From NCBI GenBank assembly GCA_052103955.1, contig JBQELO010000001.1, positions 310,001 to 374,000 on the forward strand: 64,000 nucleotides of DNA, written 5' to 3'. The notes below the pieces were generated by a model, which was not told the DNA's origin, made no database searches, and was given only the letters and a program-made list of their open reading frames with translations. Origin of the DNA: Paenalcaligenes sp052103955 (lineage in GTDB: Bacteria > Pseudomonadota > Gammaproteobacteria > Burkholderiales > Burkholderiaceae_B). A program made the translations under genes and the position numbers. Positions 15,238-24,564 of this stretch are shown here, one piece after another (the first letter of the stretch is position 1; each line of letters starts with the position of its first letter).

Positions 15238-15942
15238 ATGATTACCAGCCACCATCCTTGCACGCCTAGCCCTGACTCTTGCGCCACATCGTCTGCGGAC
15301 GACAAAAAGGCGACAGAGAAAAAACCGCGTAGGCGTTACCTACCTGCTGCCAAACGCAAGCAGGAAATTTTGGATGCTGCTCTCACTGAGTTCGCCAGCA
15401 ACGGGTACTCCAGCACCACCATGGAGAGCATTGCCGCGAGCGCCAAAATCTCCAAAGCTGGCATTTACGCCCATTACCGCAGTAAAGAAGAAATCTTCCA
15501 AGCGCTGATGATGACGGTGCTTACACCTGTAAAGCCCGTTGATTCGTCATGGATGCCGGAAACTGAAAAGCCTTCCGTAGAAGAGATCGTGGATGCCTTT
15601 TTGGCACAGCAATACGACAAGCTAGAAGACCCAGCCGTACTGACCACCTTTAGATTGCTGATTTCTGAAAGTGTGCGTGTACCCGAGCTGATTCAGCACT
15701 GGCATTCGCAAGTCATTGATAGACGCGTACAACGCGACCAATTGATTGTGGATGAGTGTGTGCGTCGTGGTTTGCTGCGCAAAAGCCCCATTACGGAAAA
15801 CTTCTTCTTGGCAGCAGCACCCTCGTTGCAGTGGGTAATTTTGGCAGTGCTTTTTAACGACACTGATACCGATAGGCTGCATAACCTACGCCATGCACAC
15901 CGCGAACTGTTGCTAGAGCTGTTGCGCCCCTTGGCTGTTTAG
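15238..15942 (+). CDS. TetR-family transcriptional regulator
   Basis: A 234-residue regulator. After a polar N-terminal extension comes the TetR helix-turn-helix (KRKQEILDAALTEFASNGYS through ISKAGIYAHYRSKEEIF, about residues 41-86), followed by a helical ligand-binding and dimer domain. ATG 15238 is chosen; the frame is open upstream to a TTG at 15205, but that would start inside the palindrome. It is divergent from the efflux operon, so it most likely represses that operon and itself, with release by the pump's substrate. The last four bases overlap the end of waaA on the other strand. Confidence 0.9.
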   Translation: MITSHHPCTPSPDSCATSSADDKKATEKKPRRRYLPAAKRKQEILDAALTEFASNGYSSTTMESIAASAKISKAGIYAHYRSKEEIFQALMMTVLTPVKPVDSSWMPETEKPSVEEIVDAFLAQQYDKLEDPAVLTTFRLLISESVRVPELIQHWHSQVIDRRVQRDQLIVDECVRRGLLRKSPITENFFLAAAPSLQWVILAVLFNDTDTDRLHNLRHAHRELLLELLRPLAV

Positions 15943-17273
15943 GACTGCTGGCGCTGCAGTATTTCGTTAATACCGCCCATTACGCGCTGTACAGAACCTT
16001 TATGCTGTTGCACCCAGTGCAAGCCCGCATCTGACATGTTCTCCAGCTTGTGCCTATCTTCCAGCAAATCCATTGCTTGTTTCACAGCCGTTGCCGCATT
16101 GGGTGCGCGCAAGGCCGCCCCTTCTAAAATGGCGTCAGTCACGGCTTGTTCAAAATTACGGGTGTGGCTGCCTACAATGACGGGCACACCCAATGCGCAG
16201 GCCTCAATAAAGTTCTGACCACCTAAAGGCGCAAAACTGCCCGCCACGATGGCTACCTGCGCTTGGGCGTAATACCAGGGCATTTCCCCCAAACTATCAC
16301 CCAATACCACATCAGCGTCTCGGCACATGGACACAGCTGAACTGCACCCATCACCCGCTGCTATCAAGTCAGTGCGTCTACACACATGCAACCCCTGAGC
16401 TTGCAACAACGCAAACGCAGATTCAAAACGCTGTGGATGACGTGGGATCAGGTAGAACAAGGTACGTTGTGCCGGATCCAAATCCATTTGCTGTTCTTTG
16501 CGTATTTGGCGGGTCAGTTCAGGGATGAACATTTCATCCTCACCTTCGCGCGTGCTTGCCACCAATACAATACGTCTACCTACGCTTTGCGAAAAACTGC
16601 GCCCACGGCTAACTTGTGACTCGGATAGCTGCACATCAAACTTGAAGTTACCCGATACGCGCACAGCATGGCCACCAGCCTGCTCTAAGCGTTGCGCATC
16701 GTGCAAAGTTTGAGCGTAGATTTCCGTAAAACGTGAATACGCTACCCGCATCATGCTGCCTATACGCAAACTTTGGCGTAGCGACTGATCAGAAAACCTA
16801 GCACTGGCTAGCACCACGGGTAGTTTCGCCTTACTGGCGGCGTACATTAAGTTAGGCCATACCTCACGCTCAATCATGACAGCGATTGCTGGCTGGTAAT
16901 GCTTAATAAAACGCTTGCATGCACCGGGAAAATCGTAGGGCAACCACTGCTGGAACAAACGCCCCTCAGCAATTTCCTGCGTAAACATACGCTCACCCTC
17001 TGCCCTACCGGTATAGGTCAAATGTGTGAGCAAAATAATATGGCCTTGCTTCAACAAGGCGGACACCAAGGGCTGTGCTGCGCGAATTTCACCCAGACTT
17101 ACGGCGTGAATCCAAATAGGTTTGGATTGCCAACTTGGCCCTCGATAGTAGCCAAAGCGCTTAGCGCCCAAAATATCCCAACGCCCGCCCACACGCCGCG
17201 CTCGTAGGCCCATCCATGCCAGTAGCAGTGGTGAAAACAAACGCAGTAGTAGGGTGTAGAAAAAACGATTCAC
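15939..17273 (-). CDS. waaA: 3-deoxy-D-manno-octulosonic-acid transferase
   Basis: WaaA (KdtA) transfers Kdo residues from CMP-Kdo to lipid IVA on the inner face of the cytoplasmic membrane. The 444-residue protein has an N-terminal membrane anchor, the acceptor-domain motif HAVSLGEIRAA with the probable catalytic Glu62, and GT-B C-terminal motifs SFAPLGGQNFIEACALGVPVI. A stretch of about 15 residues (ASTREGEDEMFIPEL and following) is typical. It follows waaC after 20 nt in what looks like an LPS core operon. Whether it adds one or two Kdo cannot be read from the sequence. Confidence 0.94.
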   Translation of the reverse strand: MNRFFYTLLLRLFSPLLLAWMGLRARRVGGRWDILGAKRFGYYRGPSWQSKPIWIHAVSLGEIRAAQPLVSALLKQGHIILLTHLTYTGRAEGERMFTQEIAEGRLFQQWLPYDFPGACKRFIKHYQPAIAVMIEREVWPNLMYAASKAKLPVVLASARFSDQSLRQSLRIGSMMRVAYSRFTEIYAQTLHDAQRLEQAGGHAVRVSGNFKFDVQLSESQVSRGRSFSQSVGRRIVLVASTREGEDEMFIPELTRQIRKEQQMDLDPAQRTLFYLIPRHPQRFESAFALLQAQGLHVCRRTDLIAAGDGCSSAVSMCRDADVVLGDSLGEMPWYYAQAQVAIVAGSFAPLGGQNFIEACALGVPVIVGSHTRNFEQAVTDAILEGAALRAPNAATAVKQAMDLLEDRHKLENMSDAGLHWVQQHKGSVQRVMGGINEILQRQQS

Positions 17274-17293
17274 AGTTGGGTCGTCATCGTGAG

Positions 17294-18292
17294 TTATGGC
17301 TGATAGAAGCCATCGGCTCCGGTGAGCGTTTCATTCCTGGGGGAGCTTAAGGCTTGATTGATGGCACTTAAGACGGTTTCAGCAGAAGGCTCTCTGCCCC
17401 GCTCACCTAAACTCGCTGTATACGCAGAACCTTCTAACGGCGTGCGCACAGGTGTAGAGGCTTTATAAATACCAATAGTAGGACGCCCCAAACCTGCGGA
17501 CAAGTGTGTCAAACCGCTATCTAAGCCTACCATCAATGTTGCGCCAGACAACTGCTCGGCAACCTCAGACAAGGCCATACGCGGCATGACTTGAGCATCG
17601 GGCCTACCTTTAATCAAGGCTTCAGCACGCGCACTTTCTGCCGGACTACCCGCTAACAGACGTAGCGACAGCCCACGACTTTGTAAATCATCAAATACAC
17701 GCAACCAGTTTGCTGGCGCCCATAACTTATCATCCCTACTGGCTGACGGCATGATGATGGCATACGGCTGAACAGGAACGCGCTCACTGATGGCCTGCAA
17801 ACCAAAATCAGGCGCACCATCGTATTGGTAGCCAAAGGTAGCGGCGGCCAACGTACGTTGACGTATTACTGCGGGTTGCCAGAATTCGACCCGGTGCTTC
17901 ACGTTATAAAACAACGATGCCAAGGGTTCCCGCGCAGACTTCCAATCTAAACCATGACGCACACCATTGGTTTGGCGCACGATCCAGATGGATTTCATTA
18001 AGGCCTGCATATCCAAAACAATGTCGTAACGCTTATTCGCCAACCGTTGTTTTAATTGCTGGCGCTCTGCTCGTACTTGGGCCGTCCACCAGCCTTTACG
18101 CCAGCGCCTATGCGCTACCGTAATCACATCGCGCACAGCCGGGTGCCAAGCAGGGATTTCGGCAAACGCCTCTTCCGCTACCCAGTCAATGCGTGCGTCT
18201 GGCACATGCCTAGCTATATCTGAAATAGCTGGCAGCATATGCACTAGGTCGCCCAGCGAAGAAGTGCGTACGATTAGAATTTCACAGGTCAT
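17294..18292 (-). CDS. waaC: LPS heptosyltransferase I
   Basis: WaaC adds the first L-glycero-D-manno-heptose to Kdo of the LPS inner core (GT9 family). The 332-residue protein has the N-terminal ILIVRTSSLGDLVHMLPA motif, DWVAEEAFAEIPAWHPAV typical of heptosyltransferase I, and the nucleotide-binding region GLDSGLTHLSAGLGRPTIGIY. It precedes waaA in the same direction. A minus-strand TATAAT (18299-18304) ends only 7 bp before the ATG, so the mRNA may have little or no leader. Confidence 0.93.
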   Translation of the reverse strand: MTCEILIVRTSSLGDLVHMLPAISDIARHVPDARIDWVAEEAFAEIPAWHPAVRDVITVAHRRWRKGWWTAQVRAERQQLKQRLANKRYDIVLDMQALMKSIWIVRQTNGVRHGLDWKSAREPLASLFYNVKHRVEFWQPAVIRQRTLAAATFGYQYDGAPDFGLQAISERVPVQPYAIIMPSASRDDKLWAPANWLRVFDDLQSRGLSLRLLAGSPAESARAEALIKGRPDAQVMPRMALSEVAEQLSGATLMVGLDSGLTHLSAGLGRPTIGIYKASTPVRTPLEGSAYTASLGERGREPSAETVLSAINQALSSPRNETLTGADGFYQP

Positions 18293-18298
18293 CTTTGC

Positions 18299-18304
18299 AT
18301 TATA
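18299..18304 (-). promoter_or_regulatory. Candidate -10 box of waaC
   Basis: Minus-strand TATAAT ends 7 bp before the waaC ATG at 18292. A weak TTGAAT (18324-18329) sits 19 bp further upstream. If used, transcription would begin at or next to the start codon. Confidence 0.35.
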
Positions 18305-18479
18305 GCGTAGGGGAAATGCAGCGATTCAACGTACCTGCATTTCTTTTTTGAGACATTTTTTCATCTTTTACAACAATCCCTGCTCTTTTTGCTAGGACCA
18401 CGGACAAGGTGTAGTAAACAAGGGATAATCATTTACATAATTAATAATTTTCACGACGAGACACCGCAGGAATCGCTTC

Positions 18480-19382
18480 ATGGCTGCACCCAATCCAATC
18501 TTTGGCATTTTGCTTCTGATTCTTTCCTCTTGGTCGCTCTCTGGCCTTGATGCCAGTGGAAAATGGATCATGGGGGCTGGTGCCTCACTAGTCTTGTTGT
18601 GCTGGATACGCTATACCGTGCATCTGGGTTTAATCCTGATGATCACCTTGCCCTCAAAAGGGCCTTCTATACTACGAATACGTTACCCCGGCTTGCAAAT
18701 GCTGCGGGGTACTGTGGCACTGGTTGGTACCTTCACTTTTTTCACTGCGCTGCATTATTTGCCACAGGCTGAAGCCACCGCCATCAACTTTTTATCGCCA
18801 TTATTGATGCTGGCCGTTGCGCCATGGGTGCTCAATGAGCCCATGCGTATTTCGCGCTGGGTGGCGGCTGCCACGGGTTTTGCTGGTGTACTAATTATTA
18901 TCCGCCCCAGTTCTGGGCTGGATATGGTGGGCGTGGCGTGGGGGCTAACTACCGCCTGCTTATTTGCAGTACAGCATATAGTCACGCGCAAACTAGCGTT
19001 AGATGATGCCTTTAGCACCCTCATTTGGGGTGGTATTACCGGCTCTGTACTAAGCTCAATATTAGTGCCGTTTCATTGGCAAGAAATTAGCAGTATTTTG
19101 GCTGGCTTCACCCTAACCCAATGGCTAATTTTGCTGTCCACAGGCTTCTGGGGAGGGCTAGGGCATTTACTGCAAATCCAAGCCTATCAACGCGCTCCAG
19201 CCTCGATGCTGGCACCGTTTTTATACCTACAGATTGTGAGCGCTGCCACCTTAGGATGGCTGGTGTGGGGACACTTCCCAGACGCACTCACGTGGCTGGG
19301 TATTTCTATTATTTGTTGTAGTGGCATTGTGATTGGCATTATTGAATGGCGTCGCCAAGCGCGGACTCAAGGCCAACACTAA
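18480..19382 (+). CDS. EamA/DMT-family permease
   Basis: A 300-residue integral membrane protein with ten predicted helices arranged as two EamA repeats, typical of drug/metabolite transporters. The first repeat contains LPQAEATAINFLSPLL and the end-of-repeat LIIIRPSSG; the second ends with GIVIGIIEWRR. Substrates of this family are varied (amino acids, metabolites, toxic compounds) and cannot be predicted here. It is a single-gene unit with no regulator beside it, divergent from waaC across 187 bp of AT-rich DNA. Confidence 0.88.
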   Translation: MAAPNPIFGILLLILSSWSLSGLDASGKWIMGAGASLVLLCWIRYTVHLGLILMITLPSKGPSILRIRYPGLQMLRGTVALVGTFTFFTALHYLPQAEATAINFLSPLLMLAVAPWVLNEPMRISRWVAAATGFAGVLIIIRPSSGLDMVGVAWGLTTACLFAVQHIVTRKLALDDAFSTLIWGGITGSVLSSILVPFHWQEISSILAGFTLTQWLILLSTGFWGGLGHLLQIQAYQRAPASMLAPFLYLQIVSAATLGWLVWGHFPDALTWLGISIICCSGIVIGIIEWRRQARTQGQH

Positions 19383-19395
19383 CGCGCTGCAATGC

Positions 19396-20022
19396 CTAGG
19401 CATAATGACGCACTACCAGTTCTGGTAATGGATCGGGATAATCCCAAAACGCCTGATCCAACTCGTACATCTGGTCGTTATCAGCTTCTGAGATCAACAC
19501 AGGTAAGTCGCCTAGTGACACCTCGCGGTCAGTTTCACCGTATGGCTGCACCAACGCATACATTTGCTGCACGATACGGTACATGTGCTGAGCCCCTATA
19601 GCCTCTAACGCATGCATAGCAGTTAAACAGTTTGCCTCACCCCAATTACAGAAAAACTGTAAAAACCCGCCATTATTCACGTCCGCCTCTAAGCGCCACA
19701 ACGCGACCAACTCCTGCTCGCGTGGTGAGAGGCGCATAACATCCCACTCCTGCGCTGCCGCTTGCTTCAACGCCGTATCGTACAAGGTGTCTTGCAGCAA
19801 ATCCCACACTGACACCATCCCGGTAGGAAAAGGCTTCCACAGACTAGGCCAATTCACCCCATAACCGTCATCGGTCAGCACCCATTCTGTACGCTCGTCT
19901 GGCGATGCTTTCTCTACCCGTATATAGCGCTGAATAGGGGTGTGCAGCACCACGCCACTGTGCAAAGTCAGCACAATATCGCTATCGGTAATCTGCACCC
20001 CTGAAATGCGGTATGCGTCCAT
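19396..20022 (-). CDS. DUF2442 - DMP19 (DUF4375) fusion protein
   Basis: A 208-residue soluble protein with two recognisable parts. Residues 1-65 resemble DUF2442 (a strand-rich domain ending in LTDDGYGVNWPSL). Residues about 75-205 resemble the DMP19/DUF4375 family, with its hallmark VNNGGFLQFFCNWGE followed by ALEAIGA. DMP19 of Neisseria is described as a DNA-mimic protein; whether this protein shares that property is unknown. It is rich in Asp and Glu, especially near the C-terminus (ISEADNDQMYELDQAFWD). No signal peptide or membrane segment is seen. It is a single gene, converging on the EamA permease with 13 bp between them. Confidence 0.75.
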   Translation of the reverse strand: MDAYRISGVQITDSDIVLTLHSGVVLHTPIQRYIRVEKASPDERTEWVLTDDGYGVNWPSLWKPFPTGMVSVWDLLQDTLYDTALKQAAAQEWDVMRLSPREQELVALWRLEADVNNGGFLQFFCNWGEANCLTAMHALEAIGAQHMYRIVQQMYALVQPYGETDREVSLGDLPVLISEADNDQMYELDQAFWDYPDPLPELVVRHYA

Positions 20023-20133
20023 GTTTATTCCTATTGCGGGTATCTATACGCGGTTGTTGTAGTGCTCTGATTATAAAGCGCTGACATCATACACCCAGCA
20101 GGTAGAAGCCATAGACTTCGTTAGATAGCCCAT

Positions 20134-20163
20134 AAAAATAGCCCGTTTAACGGGCTATTTTTC
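20134..20163 (-). terminator. Intrinsic terminator downstream of def-fmt
   Basis: An inverted repeat with core ATAGCCCGTT/AACGGGCTAT and flanking A and T runs on both sides. It lies 19 bp after the fmt stop and would end the def-fmt transcript; the symmetric runs could allow action in both directions. Confidence 0.88.
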
Positions 20164-20181
20164 TTCGTAGAGTCTATTAAC

Positions 20182-21126
20182 TTAGCCTCTAGCCCAACCT
20201 TGTACAAAGCTGCTCACAGGCTGGCGTTTACTGCCGGGGCGCTGTAGTTCAGTAATGCGCAACACACCGTCACCTGTTGCCACATCAATGCCATCGGCTG
20301 TGGCGGCAATCACGTGCCCAGGCTCAACTGCACTGTTAGCGGGTAAGGCTTCTGCACGCCACACTTTCACCAAGCCTTCTATGCCATCCAAGGCCATGGC
20401 GGAACCCAACATAGGATCAAAGGCGCGAATACGGCGCTCTAACACCACGGCAGGTTGCGTGAAATCTAGCGGAGCTTCAGTTTTCAGCAGTTTTTCGGCA
20501 TACGTTACGCCGGCCTCAGGCTGCTTCACCGCTGTAGGTGCCGTGCCATCAGCCAGTTGCTGCAAAATTTCTACGATGCAATCCGCACCCATTTGCGTGA
20601 GTTCGTCTTGCAAGCTCGCACCGGAATGGTCGGGGCGTATATCCATAGCACGCACCAGCAACATATCGCCGGTATCCAACCCAGCATCCATTTGCATAAT
20701 GGTAATACCGGTTTGAGGATCACCCATTTCGATGGCGCGCTGTATAGGCGCCGCCCCACGCCACCTAGGTAGCAAGCTGGCATGAATGTTCAAACATCCA
20801 TACTTAGGTAAGTCCAACACCCATTGCGGCAAGATTAAGCCATAGGCAGCCACCACCATGACGTCGGGTTGCACAGCTTGCAATAGACGCTGCGCAGCCT
20901 CGGCGTCTTCTGGGTATTTACCATCCAAACGCAAACTTTGAGGTTGAGCGACCTCTATGCCATGCGCCAAGGCAGCTTCTTTGACAGGACTGTGACGCAG
21001 CTTCATACCACGCCCAGATGGGCGGTCGGGCTGCGTCATGACCAACGGCACATCGTGCCCTGCAGCCAAAATAGCCTCTAAGGCCTGACGTGCGAACTCT
21101 GGGGTACCCGCAAACACGACGCGCAT
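20182..21126 (-). CDS. fmt: Methionyl-tRNA formyltransferase
   Basis: Fmt formylates initiator Met-tRNA with 10-formyl-THF. The 314-residue enzyme has the catalytic residues Asn113, His115 (NIHASLLPRWRGAAPIQ) and Asp151 (GLDTGD) of the formyltransferase fold, plus the 16-residue-loop region near TQPDRPSGRGMKL and a C-terminal tRNA-binding domain. It begins 5 nt after def, forming the usual def-fmt pair. Confidence 0.96.
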   Translation of the reverse strand: MRVVFAGTPEFARQALEAILAAGHDVPLVMTQPDRPSGRGMKLRHSPVKEAALAHGIEVAQPQSLRLDGKYPEDAEAAQRLLQAVQPDVMVVAAYGLILPQWVLDLPKYGCLNIHASLLPRWRGAAPIQRAIEMGDPQTGITIMQMDAGLDTGDMLLVRAMDIRPDHSGASLQDELTQMGADCIVEILQQLADGTAPTAVKQPEAGVTYAEKLLKTEAPLDFTQPAVVLERRIRAFDPMLGSAMALDGIEGLVKVWRAEALPANSAVEPGHVIAATADGIDVATGDGVLRITELQRPGSKRQPVSSFVQGWARG

Positions 21127-21131
21127 ACTGA

Positions 21132-21644
21132 CTACACCTTTTCTGCTTCGCGTTTCTGCTTGCGTAACCGTGTACGAATGCGATCTTGCTTCATGTTAGA
21201 GAGGTATTCCACAAACACTTTGCCCAACAGGTGGTCCAGTTCGTGCTGCACACACACAGCCAACAAACCGTCAGCGTCGAATTCGTAGCTTTCGCCTTTT
21301 TCGTTCAAGGCACGCACACGCACTTGGGCAGAACGCTCAACTTTGTCGTATACGCCGGGCACAGACAAGCACCCTTCTTCGTACACGCGCCCTTCGTCGC
21401 TATGCCAAATAATTTCGGGGTTGATCAGTACGTGTAAGTCATTACCCTCTTCGGATACGTCGATGACTACCACGCGCTCGTGCACGTCTACTTGGGTTGC
21501 AGCCAAGCCTACGCCGGGAGCATCGTACATGGTTTCAGCCATGTCCTTCACCAATTGGCGAATGCGATCATCCACTTGCGCAACAGGTTTTGCCACGGTA
21601 TGCAAACGAGCATCAGGATATTGGAGTATAGGAAGTAAAGCCAT
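21132..21644 (-). CDS. def: Peptide deformylase
   Basis: Def removes the N-formyl group from nascent proteins. The 170-residue protein has the three class-I motifs GVGLAATQ (45-52), EEGCLSVPG with metal ligand Cys92, and HELDH with His134, Glu135 and His138. It is the first gene of def-fmt, and is divergent from dprA across 163 bp. Confidence 0.96.
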   Translation of the reverse strand: MALLPILQYPDARLHTVAKPVAQVDDRIRQLVKDMAETMYDAPGVGLAATQVDVHERVVVIDVSEEGNDLHVLINPEIIWHSDEGRVYEEGCLSVPGVYDKVERSAQVRVRALNEKGESYEFDADGLLAVCVQHELDHLLGKVFVEYLSNMKQDRIRTRLRKQKREAEKV

Positions 21645-21807
21645 TTAGTCGGTACACAAAAACGATACTTAAAAAGGTATTTTAAGCCATCATGCGATCT
21701 GTAGACAGCCATTCCATGGTTAATACACGCTACGCTCTTACAAATACATGGATAATGGCAACACTTATGGCCCTTTTTAGCGCCAGTTTCATGGCACACT
21801 CTGCTAC

Positions 21808-22968
21808 ATGATGTCTACCTCCGGCCCTTCTGATTCCGAACTGTATTACTGGTTGCGCCTAAGCATCGAACCATCGCTTGGTGCTGCCCACGCGCGCGCG
21901 TTGCTCTCGCACTTTGGGTTACCGCCCGATATTTATAGCCAATCCGTAGGTATGCTAAGCAAAGTGCTGCCCAGCAATCTGGCAGCACAGCTCAAAGCCT
22001 CCGCTAGCCCCGATGTAGAAACGCAAATTCAGCAAGCCCTAGAATGGGCATCTGTTACGCCTAACCATATCATCACGTTGGCAGACCCTGACTACCCACA
22101 AGCTTTGCTAGAAAGCCATGATCCACCGCTAGTAATTTATGCCAAAGGCAACAAACACCTGTTGAATGTGCCCAGCCTAGCTATTGTTGGTGCACGAAGT
22201 GCCACCCAAGTAGGCAACGAAAATGCGTATGCCTTTGCTAAACACCTTACCGAACTGGGGTGGAGCATTGTCAGCGGCTTAGCCAGCGGTATTGATGCCG
22301 CCGCCCATACAGGTAGCCTAGAAGCCCAAAACCCTAATGCCAGTACGATTGCCGTATTAGGCACTGGGTTGGATATTATTTACCCAGCACGTAATCGCGA
22401 TCTGGCCCATCGCATTGCACAGCACGGCATACTGATTAGTGAGTTCCCCTTGGGAACACGCGCACTGCCTTATCATTTTCCGCAGCGTAATCGCATTGTG
22501 GCCGGATTAGCCACCGGTGTTCTAGTCGTAGAAGCTGCCCTAAAAAGTGGCTCGCTGATTACAGCCAAACAAGCCCTAGAGCTAGACCGTGAAGTATTTG
22601 CGATTCCAGGCTCTATACACTCTCCGTTGGCTAGGGGCTGCCACCAATTGATACGCCAAGGCGCCAAACTGGTGGAGTCCGCCGAACACATACAAGAGGA
22701 AATCGCCCACAAGCAGCCCCGCTTGTCGCACCATGCACTCCCCGTTCGCCCCCGCACGACAGTGCCACGAGCACCCGCACTAGCAAGTGAACAACAGCAC
22801 ATTCTGGATGTGATGGGCTTTGAACCCATTAGCCCCGAAACCATCCAACAACGCACCAGTATGGACTTGGCCACCTTAGCCACCCATTTACTGGAGCTAG
22901 AGCTGGCAGGTAATATTGCCCTGTCGCAAAGCGGCCATTATCAGCGCATCACGGCTGACCAAACCTGA
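21808..22968 (+). CDS. dprA: DNA-processing protein DprA
   Basis: DprA loads RecA on incoming single-stranded DNA during natural transformation. The 386-residue protein has an N-terminal helical SAM-like domain, the extended Rossmann fold with IVGARSAT, SGLASGIDAAAH and AVLGTGLDIIYP, and a C-terminal winged-helix-like domain (about residues 320-375) that in other species contacts partners. Two ATG codons occur at 21808 and 21811; the first is reported. It sits beside def-fmt as in many proteobacteria. Confidence 0.95.
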   Translation: MMSTSGPSDSELYYWLRLSIEPSLGAAHARALLSHFGLPPDIYSQSVGMLSKVLPSNLAAQLKASASPDVETQIQQALEWASVTPNHIITLADPDYPQALLESHDPPLVIYAKGNKHLLNVPSLAIVGARSATQVGNENAYAFAKHLTELGWSIVSGLASGIDAAAHTGSLEAQNPNASTIAVLGTGLDIIYPARNRDLAHRIAQHGILISEFPLGTRALPYHFPQRNRIVAGLATGVLVVEAALKSGSLITAKQALELDREVFAIPGSIHSPLARGCHQLIRQGAKLVESAEHIQEEIAHKQPRLSHHALPVRPRTTVPRAPALASEQQHILDVMGFEPISPETIQQRTSMDLATLATHLLELELAGNIALSQSGHYQRITADQT

Positions 22969-23003
22969 ACACACTTTACGTTTTTAGCCCGAGTAGCTTA
23001 GCC

Positions 23004-23459
23004 ATGAACCCTTCTATCCCCCCCACATTACTCGCCGAGTTAGGCTCCTTGCCCATACAAGGTAGAGCATGGCCCAAGGCCATCGCGTGGTTAGCATGCC
23101 TAGTAGTCATAGGGATTGGAGTACGTTTAGTTCTGACCGCCTCTGGACCACATGGACAAGCAGTAAGTCCCATGATCGTAGGCGCCATTGTATTGGCCTA
23201 CACAGGGATCATCGTGATGGCCTGGTATATGTACCATGGCCAAACCACCATCACCGAAGAGGGCATTAGCCAAAGCTGGCTCTTTAAACGCCACATTGCG
23301 TGGCAAGACATACGACACGCTAAATTTGTGCCTATGCTGTTTTCTAAACGTTTGATCTGCTTTCCGGTACGGGGCAGACCTGTCACCTTTCAGGGCAGTG
23401 ACCAGAACGTGCAAGTCGCATTTGCTCGCATCGCTCTGGCCTACCGACATAAGGCTTAA
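23004..23459 (+). CDS. Two-helix membrane protein with PH-like domain
   Basis: A 151-residue protein of unknown function. Two hydrophobic helices (about 25-46 and 55-75) are followed by a cytoplasmic domain whose pattern (TTITEEGISQSWLFKRHI then AWQDIRHAKFV) looks like the bacterial PH-domain (bPH2/YcxB-like) fold: a strand, turn and a Trp-x-Asp-Ile step. It follows dprA after 35 nt and its end overlaps the converging amino-acid-binding protein gene by 4 bp. Nothing ties it functionally to dprA. Confidence 0.7.
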   Translation: MNPSIPPTLLAELGSLPIQGRAWPKAIAWLACLVVIGIGVRLVLTASGPHGQAVSPMIVGAIVLAYTGIIVMAWYMYHGQTTITEEGISQSWLFKRHIAWQDIRHAKFVPMLFSKRLICFPVRGRPVTFQGSDQNVQVAFARIALAYRHKA

Positions 23460-24472
23460 CGTACTGGCAAGCCGTACATCAGACCACCGTCAGTCCACAA
23501 CGCGTTCAAGCCGCGTTTGATCTGCAATGGGCTGCCTTCACCTACAGTGCGGTTAAAGCTTTCGCCGTAGTTACCCACTTGTTTAATGATGTTGTACGCC
23601 CATGTTTCGTCCAGACCCAGATTTTTACCCGAACCGGCCGTCACACCCAACAAACGTTGGATATTTGGGTTTTTGCTGTCTAAGTGGGCATCCACGTTAG
23701 CAGATGTTAAGCCCAGCTCTTCAGCGTTCAACATGGCTTGGAAAGACCATTTCACAATGTTCAACCAAGCATCGTCACCTTGACGCACAAACGGCCCCAG
23801 AGGTTCTTTAGAAATAATCTCAGGCAGTACGACGTAGTCTGCTGGATTGGCCGTACGTGAAATACGAATAGAGGCCAAACCGGAAGCATCGGTAGTGAAC
23901 ACGTCACAACGACCCGACACAAACGCGTTTACCACTTCGTTAAACTGGTCATACACCACGGGCGTGTATTCCACGTTGTGTGCACGTGCCCAATCGGCCA
24001 TGGTGTTTTCGTTAGACGTACCAGTCTGCATACATACCGTGGCACCATTCAAATCTTTGGCACTATCCACGCCCAGCGATACCGGCACCAAGAAACCTTG
24101 ACCGTCGTAGAAGTTGATACCGGCACTGATCGCACCCACAGCCGTATCGCGTTGCTGCGTTACCGTGGTATTGCGTGCCAACACGTCCACTTCACCAGAC
24201 TGTAGCGCTGTAAAACGCTGCTGTGCATTCAATGGCACCGCTTTAAATTTCTCGGCATCACCCAAGGTGGCAGCGGCCACGGCGCGACATACGTCAACGT
24301 CCAGACCTTCCCACTCACCCTTGTCATTCGGGGCTGAAAAACCTGCAAACCCAGTAGTTACACCACACGCTACATAGCCACGCGCCTTAACTACATCCAA
24401 TGTCCCTGCTTGTGCTGCCGACATCCCCAGAACTGCAGAGGCTACCGCTGCAACAACGTGTTTTAAACGCAT
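23456..24472 (-). CDS. General amino-acid ABC substrate-binding protein (AapJ/BztA type), orphan
   Basis: A 338-residue periplasmic binding protein (SBP family 3). The signal peptide (MRLKHVVAAVASAVLGMSAAQA) is followed by LDVVKARGYVACGVTTGFAGFS and DVDVCRAVAAATLGD, typical of the glutamate/general L-amino-acid AapJ/BztA group, which are longer than other family 3 proteins. ATG 24472 has an excellent ribosome site (AAGGAG, 8 nt upstream), so the longer reading to 24532 is rejected. No AapQMP permease or ATPase lies next to it; the importer genes at 26.8-29.9 kb carry their own binding protein. The partner pump must be elsewhere in the genome or shared. Confidence 0.9.
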   Translation of the reverse strand: MRLKHVVAAVASAVLGMSAAQAGTLDVVKARGYVACGVTTGFAGFSAPNDKGEWEGLDVDVCRAVAAATLGDAEKFKAVPLNAQQRFTALQSGEVDVLARNTTVTQQRDTAVGAISAGINFYDGQGFLVPVSLGVDSAKDLNGATVCMQTGTSNENTMADWARAHNVEYTPVVYDQFNEVVNAFVSGRCDVFTTDASGLASIRISRTANPADYVVLPEIISKEPLGPFVRQGDDAWLNIVKWSFQAMLNAEELGLTSANVDAHLDSKNPNIQRLLGVTAGSGKNLGLDETWAYNIIKQVGNYGESFNRTVGEGSPLQIKRGLNALWTDGGLMYGLPVR

Positions 24473-24564
24473 CTCTGATCTCCTTTCTTCCATAAGTAGT
24501 GCAAGCAAATAGTACCGCAGCCCATGCGCCATCGCCGTAGTATTAGTTTATGGCTAACGGGTAT

